From an uncultured Gammaproteobacteria bacterium (GTDB taxonomy: Bacteria; Pseudomonadota; Gammaproteobacteria; Enterobacterales; Psychrobiaceae), in assembly GCA_937139475.1 (NCBI GenBank), contig CAKZQF010000199.1, positions 1 to 43,221 of the forward strand: a stretch of DNA of 43,221 bases. Reading direction: 5' to 3'. Below are positions 23,411 through 31,558 of this stretch, in pieces. The notes under the pieces are model-generated. The model ran no database searches. It was given only the letters and a program-made list of their open reading frames with translations, and was not told the origin of the DNA. The position numbers and the translations under genes are program-made. Numbering within the stretch: position 1 is the first letter of the stretch; the number at the start of each line of letters is the position of its first letter.

Positions 23411-25021
23411 TTAGCTTACATATTCGTGATAATGAAAGTAATCAAAATCTGCCGGATGATTAGTACCACCAAGGTCCTGGCAGCACAACCCAACAAAAGC
23501 ACCAGTAAAATTAGCGTGTTCGCCAGCGCCGGCCTCATCACTGAGGATTGAATAATCGAGATCAATAGCTATGGTGACCCAATCTTTGCCAACCACGCGA
23601 TAAGCAAAACGCAGCCGCTGATGATCTACCATGGCTTTAAGTTCAATCTCACCCGTTGGTGGCAGCACAATTGGCGCATTGGTAAAGTACTGAGCTGCTT
23701 CATTTTCAACACAGCCTGTGACCTCCAGTATGCGCCCCAGTGACGGGTCAAAGGTAACGTGAAGGTAGTAATATTTTTCACTGTTGTAGTAACAGGTAAG
23801 TCCCGCCATTTGCTGAAATGTTTGCGGGATAAAATCAAGTCTGGTGCTAGCCTCAAAGATAAAAGATTGTTGGCGACGCGCAACTAAGGCTTGGGTGAAC
23901 TTACTACCTAGTGACTCCTTGCCCTTTAACCGCAAATAGCCTCGGCGCTGGGTCAAACTTAAGCTATCTTCACTTAAGGGAATACGTAGAGTCTGGAAGT
24001 TAATGTCTAACTGTGTGCTATCAAAATCGTCAAATCGATTAGTGAGCGTGTCCGCTACAGGAGCACCATTAAATTCAATAGTGTCCCTAGGCAGTTTGTC
24101 ACCATCAATCAGGCGAGGCCAACCGCTATCGTGCCATTCGATTTGCTGGAGTGCAGTCTCTCGTCCCATCACGCTACGATTGTTTGCTAGTGGCCTTGAG
24201 CATAAATGCACCATGTAGCTTTTACCATTCGGAGTATCTACAATGTCAGCATGTCCTGCCCGTTGCAGTGATGCATCGCTGTTGATACTAGTAAGAATAG
24301 GTCCATTAGGGTCGCTGTGATATGGCCCATGCAATGCTTTGGCGCGAGCAAAAGTTGCCGCATGCTCATAGCCCGTACCACCTTCGGCAACGAGCAGATA
24401 ATAGTAGCCGTGACGCCGATAAATGTGCGGGCCTTCGGAAAAACCAAGTGGCGAGCCTGAAAAAATCTTGGTTATAGGTCCAATAAGCTTTTGCTGTTTT
24501 TCACAAAATCGCTGCATCACAATTCCGCCAAAGTAATTAGCTGGATTTAATTTGTCCCCCACTTCACGCTGGCGATGATCCCACTGTAAGTTTATTATCC
24601 ACTTGCTGCCATCGTCATCGTGAAACAGTGAGGGATCAAAACCACTGCTATTGAGGTAAGTCGGCTCTGACCAATCACCTAAAATATCATCACTTGTAAC
24701 CATATAATTATGAACGTCTTTACACTGGCTCCAATATCGGCGGGCATTGGAATATACTAGATAAAACGTGCCATTGTCATAGCTTAAACACGGTGCCCAC
24801 ACGCCACATGAATCAGGGTTACCAAACATGTTGAGTTGCGAGAGTCTGTTGAGTGGGCGAGCCACTAATGTCCAGTTGATTAAATCAGTGGAATGGAAAA
24901 TTTGTACCCCAGGAAACCATTCAAATGTTGAGGTGGCGATGTAATAATCATCGCCCACTCGAATGATTGAAGGGTCGGGGTTAAATCCTTTAAGGATTGG
25001 GTTTTCAATCAAGGTTTTCAT
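23411..25021 (-). CDS. GH43 beta-xylosidase (XynB type, with C-terminal beta-sandwich domain)
   Basis: A 536-residue enzyme without a signal peptide, so cytosolic. The GH43 five-bladed propeller covers about residues 1-315: base Asp16 in GFNPDPSI, pKa modulator Asp129 in SSGFDPSLFHDDDG, and acid Glu196 in GFSEGPHIYRR. Residues about 335-535 form the beta-sandwich domain found in beta-xylosidases of this type (FDSTQLDINFQTLR, QRRGYLRLKG, FVGLCCQDLGG). ATG 25021 fits the family start (ENPILKGFNPDPSI); a TTG at 25033 lies closer to the previous stop. It is the last gene of the oxidation operon, so release of the monomer and its oxidation would be co-expressed. Confidence 0.93.
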   Translation of the reverse strand: MKTLIENPILKGFNPDPSIIRVGDDYYIATSTFEWFPGVQIFHSTDLINWTLVARPLNRLSQLNMFGNPDSCGVWAPCLSYDNGTFYLVYSNARRYWSQCKDVHNYMVTSDDILGDWSEPTYLNSSGFDPSLFHDDDGSKWIINLQWDHRQREVGDKLNPANYFGGIVMQRFCEKQQKLIGPITKIFSGSPLGFSEGPHIYRRHGYYYLLVAEGGTGYEHAATFARAKALHGPYHSDPNGPILTSINSDASLQRAGHADIVDTPNGKSYMVHLCSRPLANNRSVMGRETALQQIEWHDSGWPRLIDGDKLPRDTIEFNGAPVADTLTNRFDDFDSTQLDINFQTLRIPLSEDSLSLTQRRGYLRLKGKESLGSKFTQALVARRQQSFIFEASTRLDFIPQTFQQMAGLTCYYNSEKYYYLHVTFDPSLGRILEVTGCVENEAAQYFTNAPIVLPPTGEIELKAMVDHQRLRFAYRVVGKDWVTIAIDLDYSILSDEAGAGEHANFTGAFVGLCCQDLGGTNHPADFDYFHYHEYVS

Positions 25022-25035
25022 TTTATTTACCAAGG

Positions 25036-26607
25036 TTACAACGTTTGACTGCTGTGTTTACCATTGACCAGCCGTAGAATGCCTAGCGTGTTACTATCTT
25101 GTAGCTCGACTGGCAATAGGTTTTGCGGCGCGTCTTGATAAGCCACAAAGCGTGTAAAGCGTACAATTGCGTCGGTGCCAACACTAGTACCAGCGGCTAA
25201 TGAGCAGGCTGGGTATGGGCCGCCGTGTTGTTGTGACGCACACACTTCAACACCAGTAGGGTAACCATTAAATAATAGACGCCCAACTTTTTGTTGCAAG
25301 ATCTTTGCTAAATCTTGGCTTAGTTCATCATCATTATCGCCATGGATGGTGGCAGTTAGGTTACCATTGAGCACCCGTGCTACATCTAATATCTCTTGTG
25401 GGTTATCACAGCTAACGCGGAGGGTAACGGGGCCAAAGGCTTCTTCAAGTAACTCCGGCTGGATAATGAAATCCTTCCCACTAACGGTGATTAACGTATT
25501 TTGTGGGCGTAAAAAAGCATCATCTACACTACCTCCACCAGTAATTAAATGCGTTGTGTTATTGTTTTTCAAACTTTCAACCCGCTGCTTAAGACCACTG
25601 GCAATACTAGGGTGAAGTAGGTTACCTTGCGGTGCTAGGTTTAACGCTTGTGATAATTGCTCGGTGAACGCTTCATCTGCCAAGGTCACCACTAACCCCG
25701 GAGACGTACAAAATTGGCCTGTGCCCATGGCAACTGAGTTGGCCAAACCACTAGCAATTTGCTCACCTTTATCCGCTAAGGTGTCAGGAGTAATAAAGAC
25801 GGGGTTTATACTCCCCATTTCAGCGTAAACTGGAATTGGGATAGGGCGGGCAGCTGCAACATCCATAATCGCACGGCCTGCGCGCAGTGAACCAGTAAAA
25901 CCAACAGCTGCAATAGCTGGAGCGGTGACAAGCGCTTGAGCGAGTTCAATACTTTGCCCTTGAAGCATTGAGATAGTTGTCAGAGGTACGCCAGTCTTAA
26001 CCATGGCTTTGTAAGCGGCTTGCATGCAAAGCTCTGAGGTTGCTGGATGTGCTGGATGCGCCTTAATCACAACGCTATTACCCGCGGCAAGTGCTGATGC
26101 CGTATCACCACCGAGTACTCCAAAGGCCAATGGGAAGTTAGATGCCGGAAATATAGTCACTGGGCCTATAGGGCGCATCATGCGGCGTAAATCCGGTTTA
26201 GGTGGCACACGGTTAACATCGCTTGTGTCGATACTAGCCTGTAGCCAATGACCTTCTTTGAGTAGGTTGGAGAATGCACGGATTTGATTACAGGTTCTGC
26301 CACGTTCTCCAGTTAGGCGTACTAAGCCAAGTCCTGTTTCTAGGTTCGCAGTATTAAGTAACTCATCACCTAAGTTTTCAATCTCATCGGCAATTGCACA
26401 AAGTAGCGCCGCGCGCTTTTTTCCGGAGAGTTCGCTGTAGGTGCTATAAGCTTGCTGAGCTGATAGGACAGCTGCATGCGCGTTATCTTTTGTTGCTTCA
26501 TTAAATGCTTGCACCTGGCAATTGTTAACTGGATCAACGTTAAAAAACTCATCACCATTGACTGATTGCCAATTTCCTTCAAAAAAACACTGATTTTTAA
26601 TAGCCAT
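25036..26607 (-). CDS. Aldehyde dehydrogenase, 2-oxoglutarate semialdehyde dehydrogenase type
   Basis: A 523-residue cytosolic NAD(P)-dependent enzyme. The family motifs are FPASNFPLAF (153-162), VVIKAHPAHP (cofactor lysine Lys182), GFTGS (236-240), general base Glu263 (YAEMGSINPVF) and nucleophile Cys300 (GTGQFCTSPG). Length and the HPAHPATS segment resemble the 2-oxoglutarate semialdehyde dehydrogenases of pentose, glucarate and hydroxyproline oxidation. It follows the XylX-like gene by 5 bp. It would turn 2,5-dioxopentanoate into 2-oxoglutarate, the last step of the Weimberg route. Cofactor preference is not evident. Confidence 0.9.
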   Translation of the reverse strand: MAIKNQCFFEGNWQSVNGDEFFNVDPVNNCQVQAFNEATKDNAHAAVLSAQQAYSTYSELSGKKRAALLCAIADEIENLGDELLNTANLETGLGLVRLTGERGRTCNQIRAFSNLLKEGHWLQASIDTSDVNRVPPKPDLRRMMRPIGPVTIFPASNFPLAFGVLGGDTASALAAGNSVVIKAHPAHPATSELCMQAAYKAMVKTGVPLTTISMLQGQSIELAQALVTAPAIAAVGFTGSLRAGRAIMDVAAARPIPIPVYAEMGSINPVFITPDTLADKGEQIASGLANSVAMGTGQFCTSPGLVVTLADEAFTEQLSQALNLAPQGNLLHPSIASGLKQRVESLKNNNTTHLITGGGSVDDAFLRPQNTLITVSGKDFIIQPELLEEAFGPVTLRVSCDNPQEILDVARVLNGNLTATIHGDNDDELSQDLAKILQQKVGRLLFNGYPTGVEVCASQQHGGPYPACSLAAGTSVGTDAIVRFTRFVAYQDAPQNLLPVELQDSNTLGILRLVNGKHSSQTL

Positions 26608-26612
26608 TGGGC

Positions 26613-27827
26613 TTATCCTTCTTGGTTTGTAGCGGTTAAATAACTAATAAATTGATGGATGCCGTAATCCCACACTGGAATATCATGGCAATGGTTAACC
26701 CAGTTCACTAGACTACCTAATTTGGGTGTTGAAATTTCTACACGATCCCCGACTTTATGGGTAAAACCTTCACCAGCGTTGTCTCTATCTTCCGTTGGTG
26801 CAAACATGGTGCCTAAATAAAGCATCATACCGTCAGGATACTGATGATTGCGGTTGAGTGTTTGCGAAACTAACTCCTCCGGTGAACGGCTAATTTCGCT
26901 CATCAGGTTTTCACCCGTGGTAACGAATTCATCCTCTCCAGTAATTGTGAGGGTAACCGCACATTGCTTAACATCGTCAAGCGAAAAGGTTTCATCAAAT
27001 AGACGAATAAATGGACCAATAGATGACGCACCGTTGTTATCTTTAGCTTTACCAAGAAGCAATGCGCTGCGTCCTTCATAGTCACGCAGGTTAACGTCAT
27101 TACCCAAAGTTGCGCCAATGATTTCACCAGACGGTGTTACCGCCATTACAACTTCTGGTTCGGGATTATTCCAATGTGAGGTGCTTAGTACGCCGATTTG
27201 ACTGCCACTACTGACACTTGAAAGTGCTTGTGCTTTAGTGAAGACTTCGGCATCTGGACCAATTCCCACTTCAAGGTATTGTGACCAAATACCTTGCTGT
27301 ATTAAGCTCTGCTTTAGGAGTTCTGTCTGCTCTGTGCCTGGCTTAATGTTAGCCAAGTTTGAACCGATGACTTGAGTTATTTTGTCACGAATGCTCGCAG
27401 CTTTAGTTGCATCGCCGCGGGCTTGCTCTTCAATCACGCGTTCAAGCAAGCTACGAATAAAGGTCACACCACAGGCCTTAACCGACTGAATATCGTTGGG
27501 TGCAAGTAGCGTCGCACCTTGCACGGGATGATTAAATTGACTATTTTTTAGTATTTGGTTGATGGTGCCAATAATAGGACCATCACATTGATTGATAGTG
27601 CTGTTGCGATTCTCATCATTAAACAAGTCTGCCATGGTGGAGTAATGTGCTGATAAATCCACGATATGTCCGTTTTTAGCGCTAACAATACGTGGCCCCG
27701 CAACGCTATTGGTAGCCGTGTATGAATCTAACCACACTCTACCCACCCAAATGCCTTCTTGGCATTGCTGTGGTATTGATTGCTCAATGTTGTAATTAGC
27801 GACGGTGTTAAATTTACTAATATCCAT
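26613..27827 (-). CDS. XylX-like FAH-family 2-keto-3-deoxy-pentonate dehydratase
   Basis: A 404-residue cytosolic protein, longer than simple FAH hydrolases and about the size of Caulobacter XylX (2-keto-3-deoxy-xylonate dehydratase). The metal-binding positions of the FAH fold are seen in NPEPEVVMAV (Glu223, Glu225) and LGNDVNLRDYEGRSALLLG (Asp244), with GKAKDNNGASSIGPF (Lys260) following. The N-terminal about 110 residues form the lid-like region of these longer members. It stands between an SDR gene and an aldehyde dehydrogenase gene of the 2-oxoglutarate semialdehyde type, which supports conversion of a 2-keto-3-deoxy pentonate to 2,5-dioxopentanoate. A hydrolase role cannot be excluded. 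Confidence 0.85.
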   Translation of the reverse strand: MDISKFNTVANYNIEQSIPQQCQEGIWVGRVWLDSYTATNSVAGPRIVSAKNGHIVDLSAHYSTMADLFNDENRNSTINQCDGPIIGTINQILKNSQFNHPVQGATLLAPNDIQSVKACGVTFIRSLLERVIEEQARGDATKAASIRDKITQVIGSNLANIKPGTEQTELLKQSLIQQGIWSQYLEVGIGPDAEVFTKAQALSSVSSGSQIGVLSTSHWNNPEPEVVMAVTPSGEIIGATLGNDVNLRDYEGRSALLLGKAKDNNGASSIGPFIRLFDETFSLDDVKQCAVTLTITGEDEFVTTGENLMSEISRSPEELVSQTLNRNHQYPDGMMLYLGTMFAPTEDRDNAGEGFTHKVGDRVEISTPKLGSLVNWVNHCHDIPVWDYGIHQFISYLTATNQEG

Positions 27828-27837
27828 TGTATTTCCC

Positions 27838-28572
27838 CTACAAGCTCATGCCGCCATCGATAATGATGTTTTCACCTGTCATAAAGCTTGCGTCATCTGA
27901 CGCTAGTAGACTCGCGATTGCCGCTATTTCGTTTGGTTTGCCCAAGCGTCCCATCGGTTGACGGTCGATAAAGCTTTTTAACGCCGCATCGCAATCTCCT
28001 GTGTCACTTAAACGCTGATCAAGCGAAGGCGAGTGGATGGTACCCGGGCTAATAGAGTTACAGCGGATCCCTTGGTCAATAAAATCAGCAGCTACCGATT
28101 TAGTTAAGCCGATAACGGCGGCCTTACTAGTGCCGTAAGCGAAACGGTTTGCCACACCTTTAACACTTGAGACAACAGAGGCAATATTAATAATCGCACC
28201 TGAATTCTGCGCAAGCATACTGGGTAATACGGCATTAATTAGACGAAAAGAAGCAGTGATATTGATATCCATCGTCAGCTGCCATTGCTTTTCGCTACAT
28301 TCGTTAATCGCGCCATTAAATACTACGCCAGCGCAGTTCATTAATACGTTTATGCCGTCGTGTTTATTCACCACTGCAATGATCTGCTCGTTGTTGGTAA
28401 TATCCAAGACCTCGGTGGTAATGTTTTCAATGCCATCTAACTCGCTAAGTGTTTGCGGGTTTACGTCGGTGGCTATAACATGTGCGCCTTGTTTGGCAAA
28501 AAGAAGCGCGGTTTCACGGCCTATGCCTTGTGCCGCGCCAGTAATTAGTGCCACTTTATTTTTTAATTTCAT
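27838..28572 (-). CDS. SDR oxidoreductase, 2-keto-3-deoxy-sugar-acid 4-dehydrogenase-like
   Basis: A 244-residue classical short-chain dehydrogenase. NAD-binding GAAQGIG (residues 12-18), NCAG (79-82), catalytic Ser in INIASVVSS and Tyr-x3-Lys in AYGTSKAA. The segment IRCNSISPGTIHSPSLDQRL is characteristic of the DHRS6-like SDR group that includes bacterial 2-keto-3-deoxy-L-fuconate and L-pentonate dehydrogenases. A simple sugar 1-dehydrogenase is therefore less likely, although xylose dehydrogenases of similar length exist. It lies in the operon between the lactonase and XylX-like genes. With the FAH hydrolase at 5349 it would form the second exit to pyruvate. Confidence 0.8.
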   Translation of the reverse strand: MKLKNKVALITGAAQGIGRETALLFAKQGAHVIATDVNPQTLSELDGIENITTEVLDITNNEQIIAVVNKHDGINVLMNCAGVVFNGAINECSEKQWQLTMDINITASFRLINAVLPSMLAQNSGAIINIASVVSSVKGVANRFAYGTSKAAVIGLTKSVAADFIDQGIRCNSISPGTIHSPSLDQRLSDTGDCDAALKSFIDRQPMGRLGKPNEIAAIASLLASDDASFMTGENIIIDGGMSL

Positions 28573-28587
28573 AATATTTCCAATAGT

Positions 28588-29478
28588 TTATTGAGTGAAG
28601 GCCGCAACGCCTGGGGTAATGAACCCTTGGTGATCAAGTTCGATTGCAAACAAGCCACCAGCTAGCGGGAAGTCTTTTAAGCCTTGCTCGCTCATGCCCT
28701 CGGTCGCTGTTGTAATGTAAAGAGTGTTTAATTTAGGGCCGCCGAAAGCACATTTAGTGATGTTAGGGACTGGCAATGGGATCACTTTGTCCAATTGCCC
28801 GCTTGGCGTAAAACGGCTTATTCGTGCGCCGGCGAAATGGCAAATCCAAAGGTAACCTTCATTATCCACAGTCATGCCGTCAGGAAAACTGTCGTAGTTG
28901 TCTAAGTTGATGTGTAGCTCAATCGTTTTTATACCGCTTGGTTTAAAGCTTGCGCGATAAATTTTTTTACCTAAGGTATCGGTAAAATAGCCCCATTTTC
29001 CATCACCACTAAAAGCAGGACCGTTAGTAATACAAACAGGCTTAATTTCGTCGATACTACTCAAATTTCCTTGGTTACTCATGCAATAAAAACGGCCTGA
29101 ATTTGTAAGCTGAGTGTTGTCCATGCTGCCAAACCAAAAGTTACCTTGCATGTCTCCAGCACCATCGTTAAAACGGTTATTAGCGATTTCGGACTCAACA
29201 GCTTGTAACAGTTTTTTCGTGTGGTATTTGAGGTCTAAGCGATAGATTCCATCGCTAAATGTGGCGATTAATTTACCGTCAGTTTCCATCGCGATGGCGC
29301 TAATTGAGCCAGGGTAATGCCATGTATTACGTTGTTCATTTCCTGCATCATTGACTTTATAACGATGCAGATTGGAGCCTATGATATCTAACCAATAGAC
29401 CGCCTGCTCTAACGGATGCCACATAACGCCCTCACCAAGCTGTGCTTGTGCTGGCCAAATGCATTGTAATTCTTTCAT
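28588..29478 (-). CDS. SMP-30/gluconolactonase-family sugar lactonase
   Basis: A 296-residue six-bladed propeller protein without a signal peptide. The divalent-metal ligands of the SMP-30 family are all present: Glu16 (LGEGVMW), Asn152 (CITNGPAF) and Asp200 (SFPDGMTVD), with NRFNDGAGD (Asn104) as the substrate-side motif. It would hydrolyse the aldono-lactone made by the aldose dehydrogenase to the free aldonate. It lies 55 bp after the dehydratase gene and 15 bp before the SDR gene, matching the order of a XylC-like lactonase in xylose or arabinose oxidation operons. Confidence 0.92.
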   Translation of the reverse strand: MKELQCIWPAQAQLGEGVMWHPLEQAVYWLDIIGSNLHRYKVNDAGNEQRNTWHYPGSISAIAMETDGKLIATFSDGIYRLDLKYHTKKLLQAVESEIANNRFNDGAGDMQGNFWFGSMDNTQLTNSGRFYCMSNQGNLSSIDEIKPVCITNGPAFSGDGKWGYFTDTLGKKIYRASFKPSGIKTIELHINLDNYDSFPDGMTVDNEGYLWICHFAGARISRFTPSGQLDKVIPLPVPNITKCAFGGPKLNTLYITTATEGMSEQGLKDFPLAGGLFAIELDHQGFITPGVAAFTQ

Positions 29479-29533
29479 TGCTAAGTCCTGTCAATGCTTC
29501 GCGCTTAGTATGACTAAGCGCGAGAGCGAAAAT

Positions 29534-31333
29534 TTAATGTGAATTACGTGGAATACCATGCGTTGCCGCAATGCGAGTGTAATCACCTTCCGTATTTAAA
29601 GTGGCTCCTTCGCTAAGCTGACCAACTCGAGAACGGTAAATTTCTTGCCATGGCGTTTGATTAACGATTGGAATTTGTGTATTAGCCAAACGGCGAGTAG
29701 CAAACTCAGCGTCATTGATAAGTAGATTGATGGTATTGGTATTAAGATCTATATCGATTAAATCGTTCATTTTAATAAAAGCCAAACCGCCGCCAACCGC
29801 CGCCTCTGGTGATACATTAAGAATTGATGGGCTAGCAGAGGTACCACTTTGACGGCCATCTCCCATGGTTGGTAGACAGGTAATACCTTGCTTAACTAAA
29901 TAGTCTGGCGGCAACATGTTGACCACTTCCGCTGAACCTGGGTAGCCTACAGGCCCACAGTTACGAATAATTAGGATACAGTTCGCATCAACATTGAGTT
30001 TCGGGTCGTTAATACGGTGGTGATAATCCTCTGGTCCTTCAAACACTATCGCACGGGCAGTAAAGCGGTTTGGTTGTTGTGGATCACTTAAATAGGTTTT
30101 TCTAAAGGATTCATCAATAACTGATTTTTTCATTATCGCTGAATCAAATAGATTGCCAGACATCACTGCAAAACCAGCATTTTCACGCAGTGGCTGGTTG
30201 ATAGGGTAGATCACTTTGTGCTCTTTGGTGCGCTGCTTTGAGTAGACTTCGCCAATCGTTTTGCCTGTTACCGTTAAGGGATCGCCAGAAATAATCCCTT
30301 TGCTTAATAGCTCACCCATAACAGCCGGAACACCACCGGCGCGATGGAACTCCTCACCAAGATATTCACCCGCTGGCTGGCAGTTAACGATCATCGGGAC
30401 TTTTTCACCATAGGTTTGCCAATCAGTAATTGATAGTTCAATATCTCGCAAATGATTAGCAATGGCTTGAATATGCGGTGGCGCATTCGTCGAACCGCCA
30501 ATAGCAGTACAAACACTAATCGCATTGTAGAATGCCTCTTGGCTCATAATGTCTGATGGTTTTAAGTCTTCATCAACCATTTCAACAATACGACGCCCGG
30601 TATAATAGGCCATTTGGGCGCGTTCACGATATGGTGCTGGAATAGCGGCACAGCCGGGCAGGGACATCCCTAGTGCTTCGGCGAGAGAGTTCATAGTTAG
30701 CGCAGTGCCCATGGTATTACAATGACCAGAGCTCGGGGCTGATGATGACACTTGGTCCATGAACTGTTCGTAATCAATTTCACCAGCAGCGAATTTTTCA
30801 CGACACTCCCAGATAATGCTTCCTGAGCCAATGCGCTTCTCGTTGTCCCAGCCGTTAAGCATTGGACCACCAGAAAAGACAATGGTAGGAATATCAACGG
30901 CCGCGGCTGCCATTAATGTTGCTGGGGTTGTTTTGTCACAGCCAGTGGTTAATACCACGGCATCAAGTGGGTAGCCATAAAGTACTTCAATAAGACCCAA
31001 AGTGGCTAGATTACGATCCAGCGCTGCCGTTGGACGCTTACCCATTTCATGAATTGGATGGACTGGAAACTCTAATGGGATGCCGCCTGCATCACGAATA
31101 CCTTCTTTAACACGCGCTGATAACGTGGTGTGATGACGATTACATGGGGTTAAATCACTCCCTGTTTGTGCAATGCCAATGATTGGCTTGCCAGATTGTA
31201 GTTCCTCACGAGTTAATCCAAAATTTAAATAGCGCTCTAAATAAATCGCGGTTTGATCAGGACTATTTGGCTCGTTGAGCCATTCTTCGCTACGTAAGCG
31301 TTTCTTTGTGGTGTTTTTGTTGTTTGTTTTCAT
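29534..31333 (-). CDS. IlvD/Edd-family aldonate (pentonate) dehydratase
   Basis: A 599-residue iron-sulfur dehydratase of the sugar-acid branch. The three cluster ligands are Cys64 (DLTPCNRHH), Cys132 (TTGCDKTTPA) and Cys205 (SSGHCNTMGT), the same spacing as in structurally known L-arabinonate and D-xylonate dehydratases. The C-terminal half carries GYPGSAEV and GDGRQSGTSASPSILNVSPEAAVGG, which are family motifs. It would convert an aldonate to its 2-keto-3-deoxy acid and is the first gene of the leftward oxidation operon. An A-tract element (31412-31443) lies 79-110 bp before its ATG, and no LacI operator is seen here. Confidence 0.93.
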   Translation of the reverse strand: MKTNNKNTTKKRLRSEEWLNEPNSPDQTAIYLERYLNFGLTREELQSGKPIIGIAQTGSDLTPCNRHHTTLSARVKEGIRDAGGIPLEFPVHPIHEMGKRPTAALDRNLATLGLIEVLYGYPLDAVVLTTGCDKTTPATLMAAAAVDIPTIVFSGGPMLNGWDNEKRIGSGSIIWECREKFAAGEIDYEQFMDQVSSSAPSSGHCNTMGTALTMNSLAEALGMSLPGCAAIPAPYRERAQMAYYTGRRIVEMVDEDLKPSDIMSQEAFYNAISVCTAIGGSTNAPPHIQAIANHLRDIELSITDWQTYGEKVPMIVNCQPAGEYLGEEFHRAGGVPAVMGELLSKGIISGDPLTVTGKTIGEVYSKQRTKEHKVIYPINQPLRENAGFAVMSGNLFDSAIMKKSVIDESFRKTYLSDPQQPNRFTARAIVFEGPEDYHHRINDPKLNVDANCILIIRNCGPVGYPGSAEVVNMLPPDYLVKQGITCLPTMGDGRQSGTSASPSILNVSPEAAVGGGLAFIKMNDLIDIDLNTNTINLLINDAEFATRRLANTQIPIVNQTPWQEIYRSRVGQLSEGATLNTEGDYTRIAATHGIPRNSH

Positions 31334-31411
31334 GGCTGCATACTCTAATTCAATGAAAAAGGGTTTTGGTATGCTTACAGTCTAACTATTTCTCTGATAG
31401 TGCAGCTACGC

Positions 31412-31443
31412 AATACTTTTAGATTTTTTGATACTTTTTTAAC
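31412..31443. promoter_or_regulatory. A-tract regulatory element, site C (direct repeat)
   Basis: AATACTTTTAGA (31412-31423) and GATACTTTTTTAAC (31430-31443) are spaced one and a half to two helical turns apart in the same orientation, 79-110 bp upstream of the dehydratase ATG. Direct repeats of this kind suit an AraC-type protein. Confidence 0.5.
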
Positions 31444-31558
31444 TGTGAGGTTTTAGGGGGAATTCAAGTGTCGAATGCCGTTAACGTTGTGCTAATGGCA
31501 TTCGGTTTGAGCCTGGTATATATTAGGCTGGGTTAGTTTTAAAATATGGCATTAGTCA

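Noticed and set aside
31472..31504. Inverted repeat CGAATGCC/GGCATTCG downstream of the second TonB receptor
   Set aside because: An 8-bp stem with a 17-base loop and no T run on the receptor's strand; it may end the transcript but the evidence is not enough for a terminator call.
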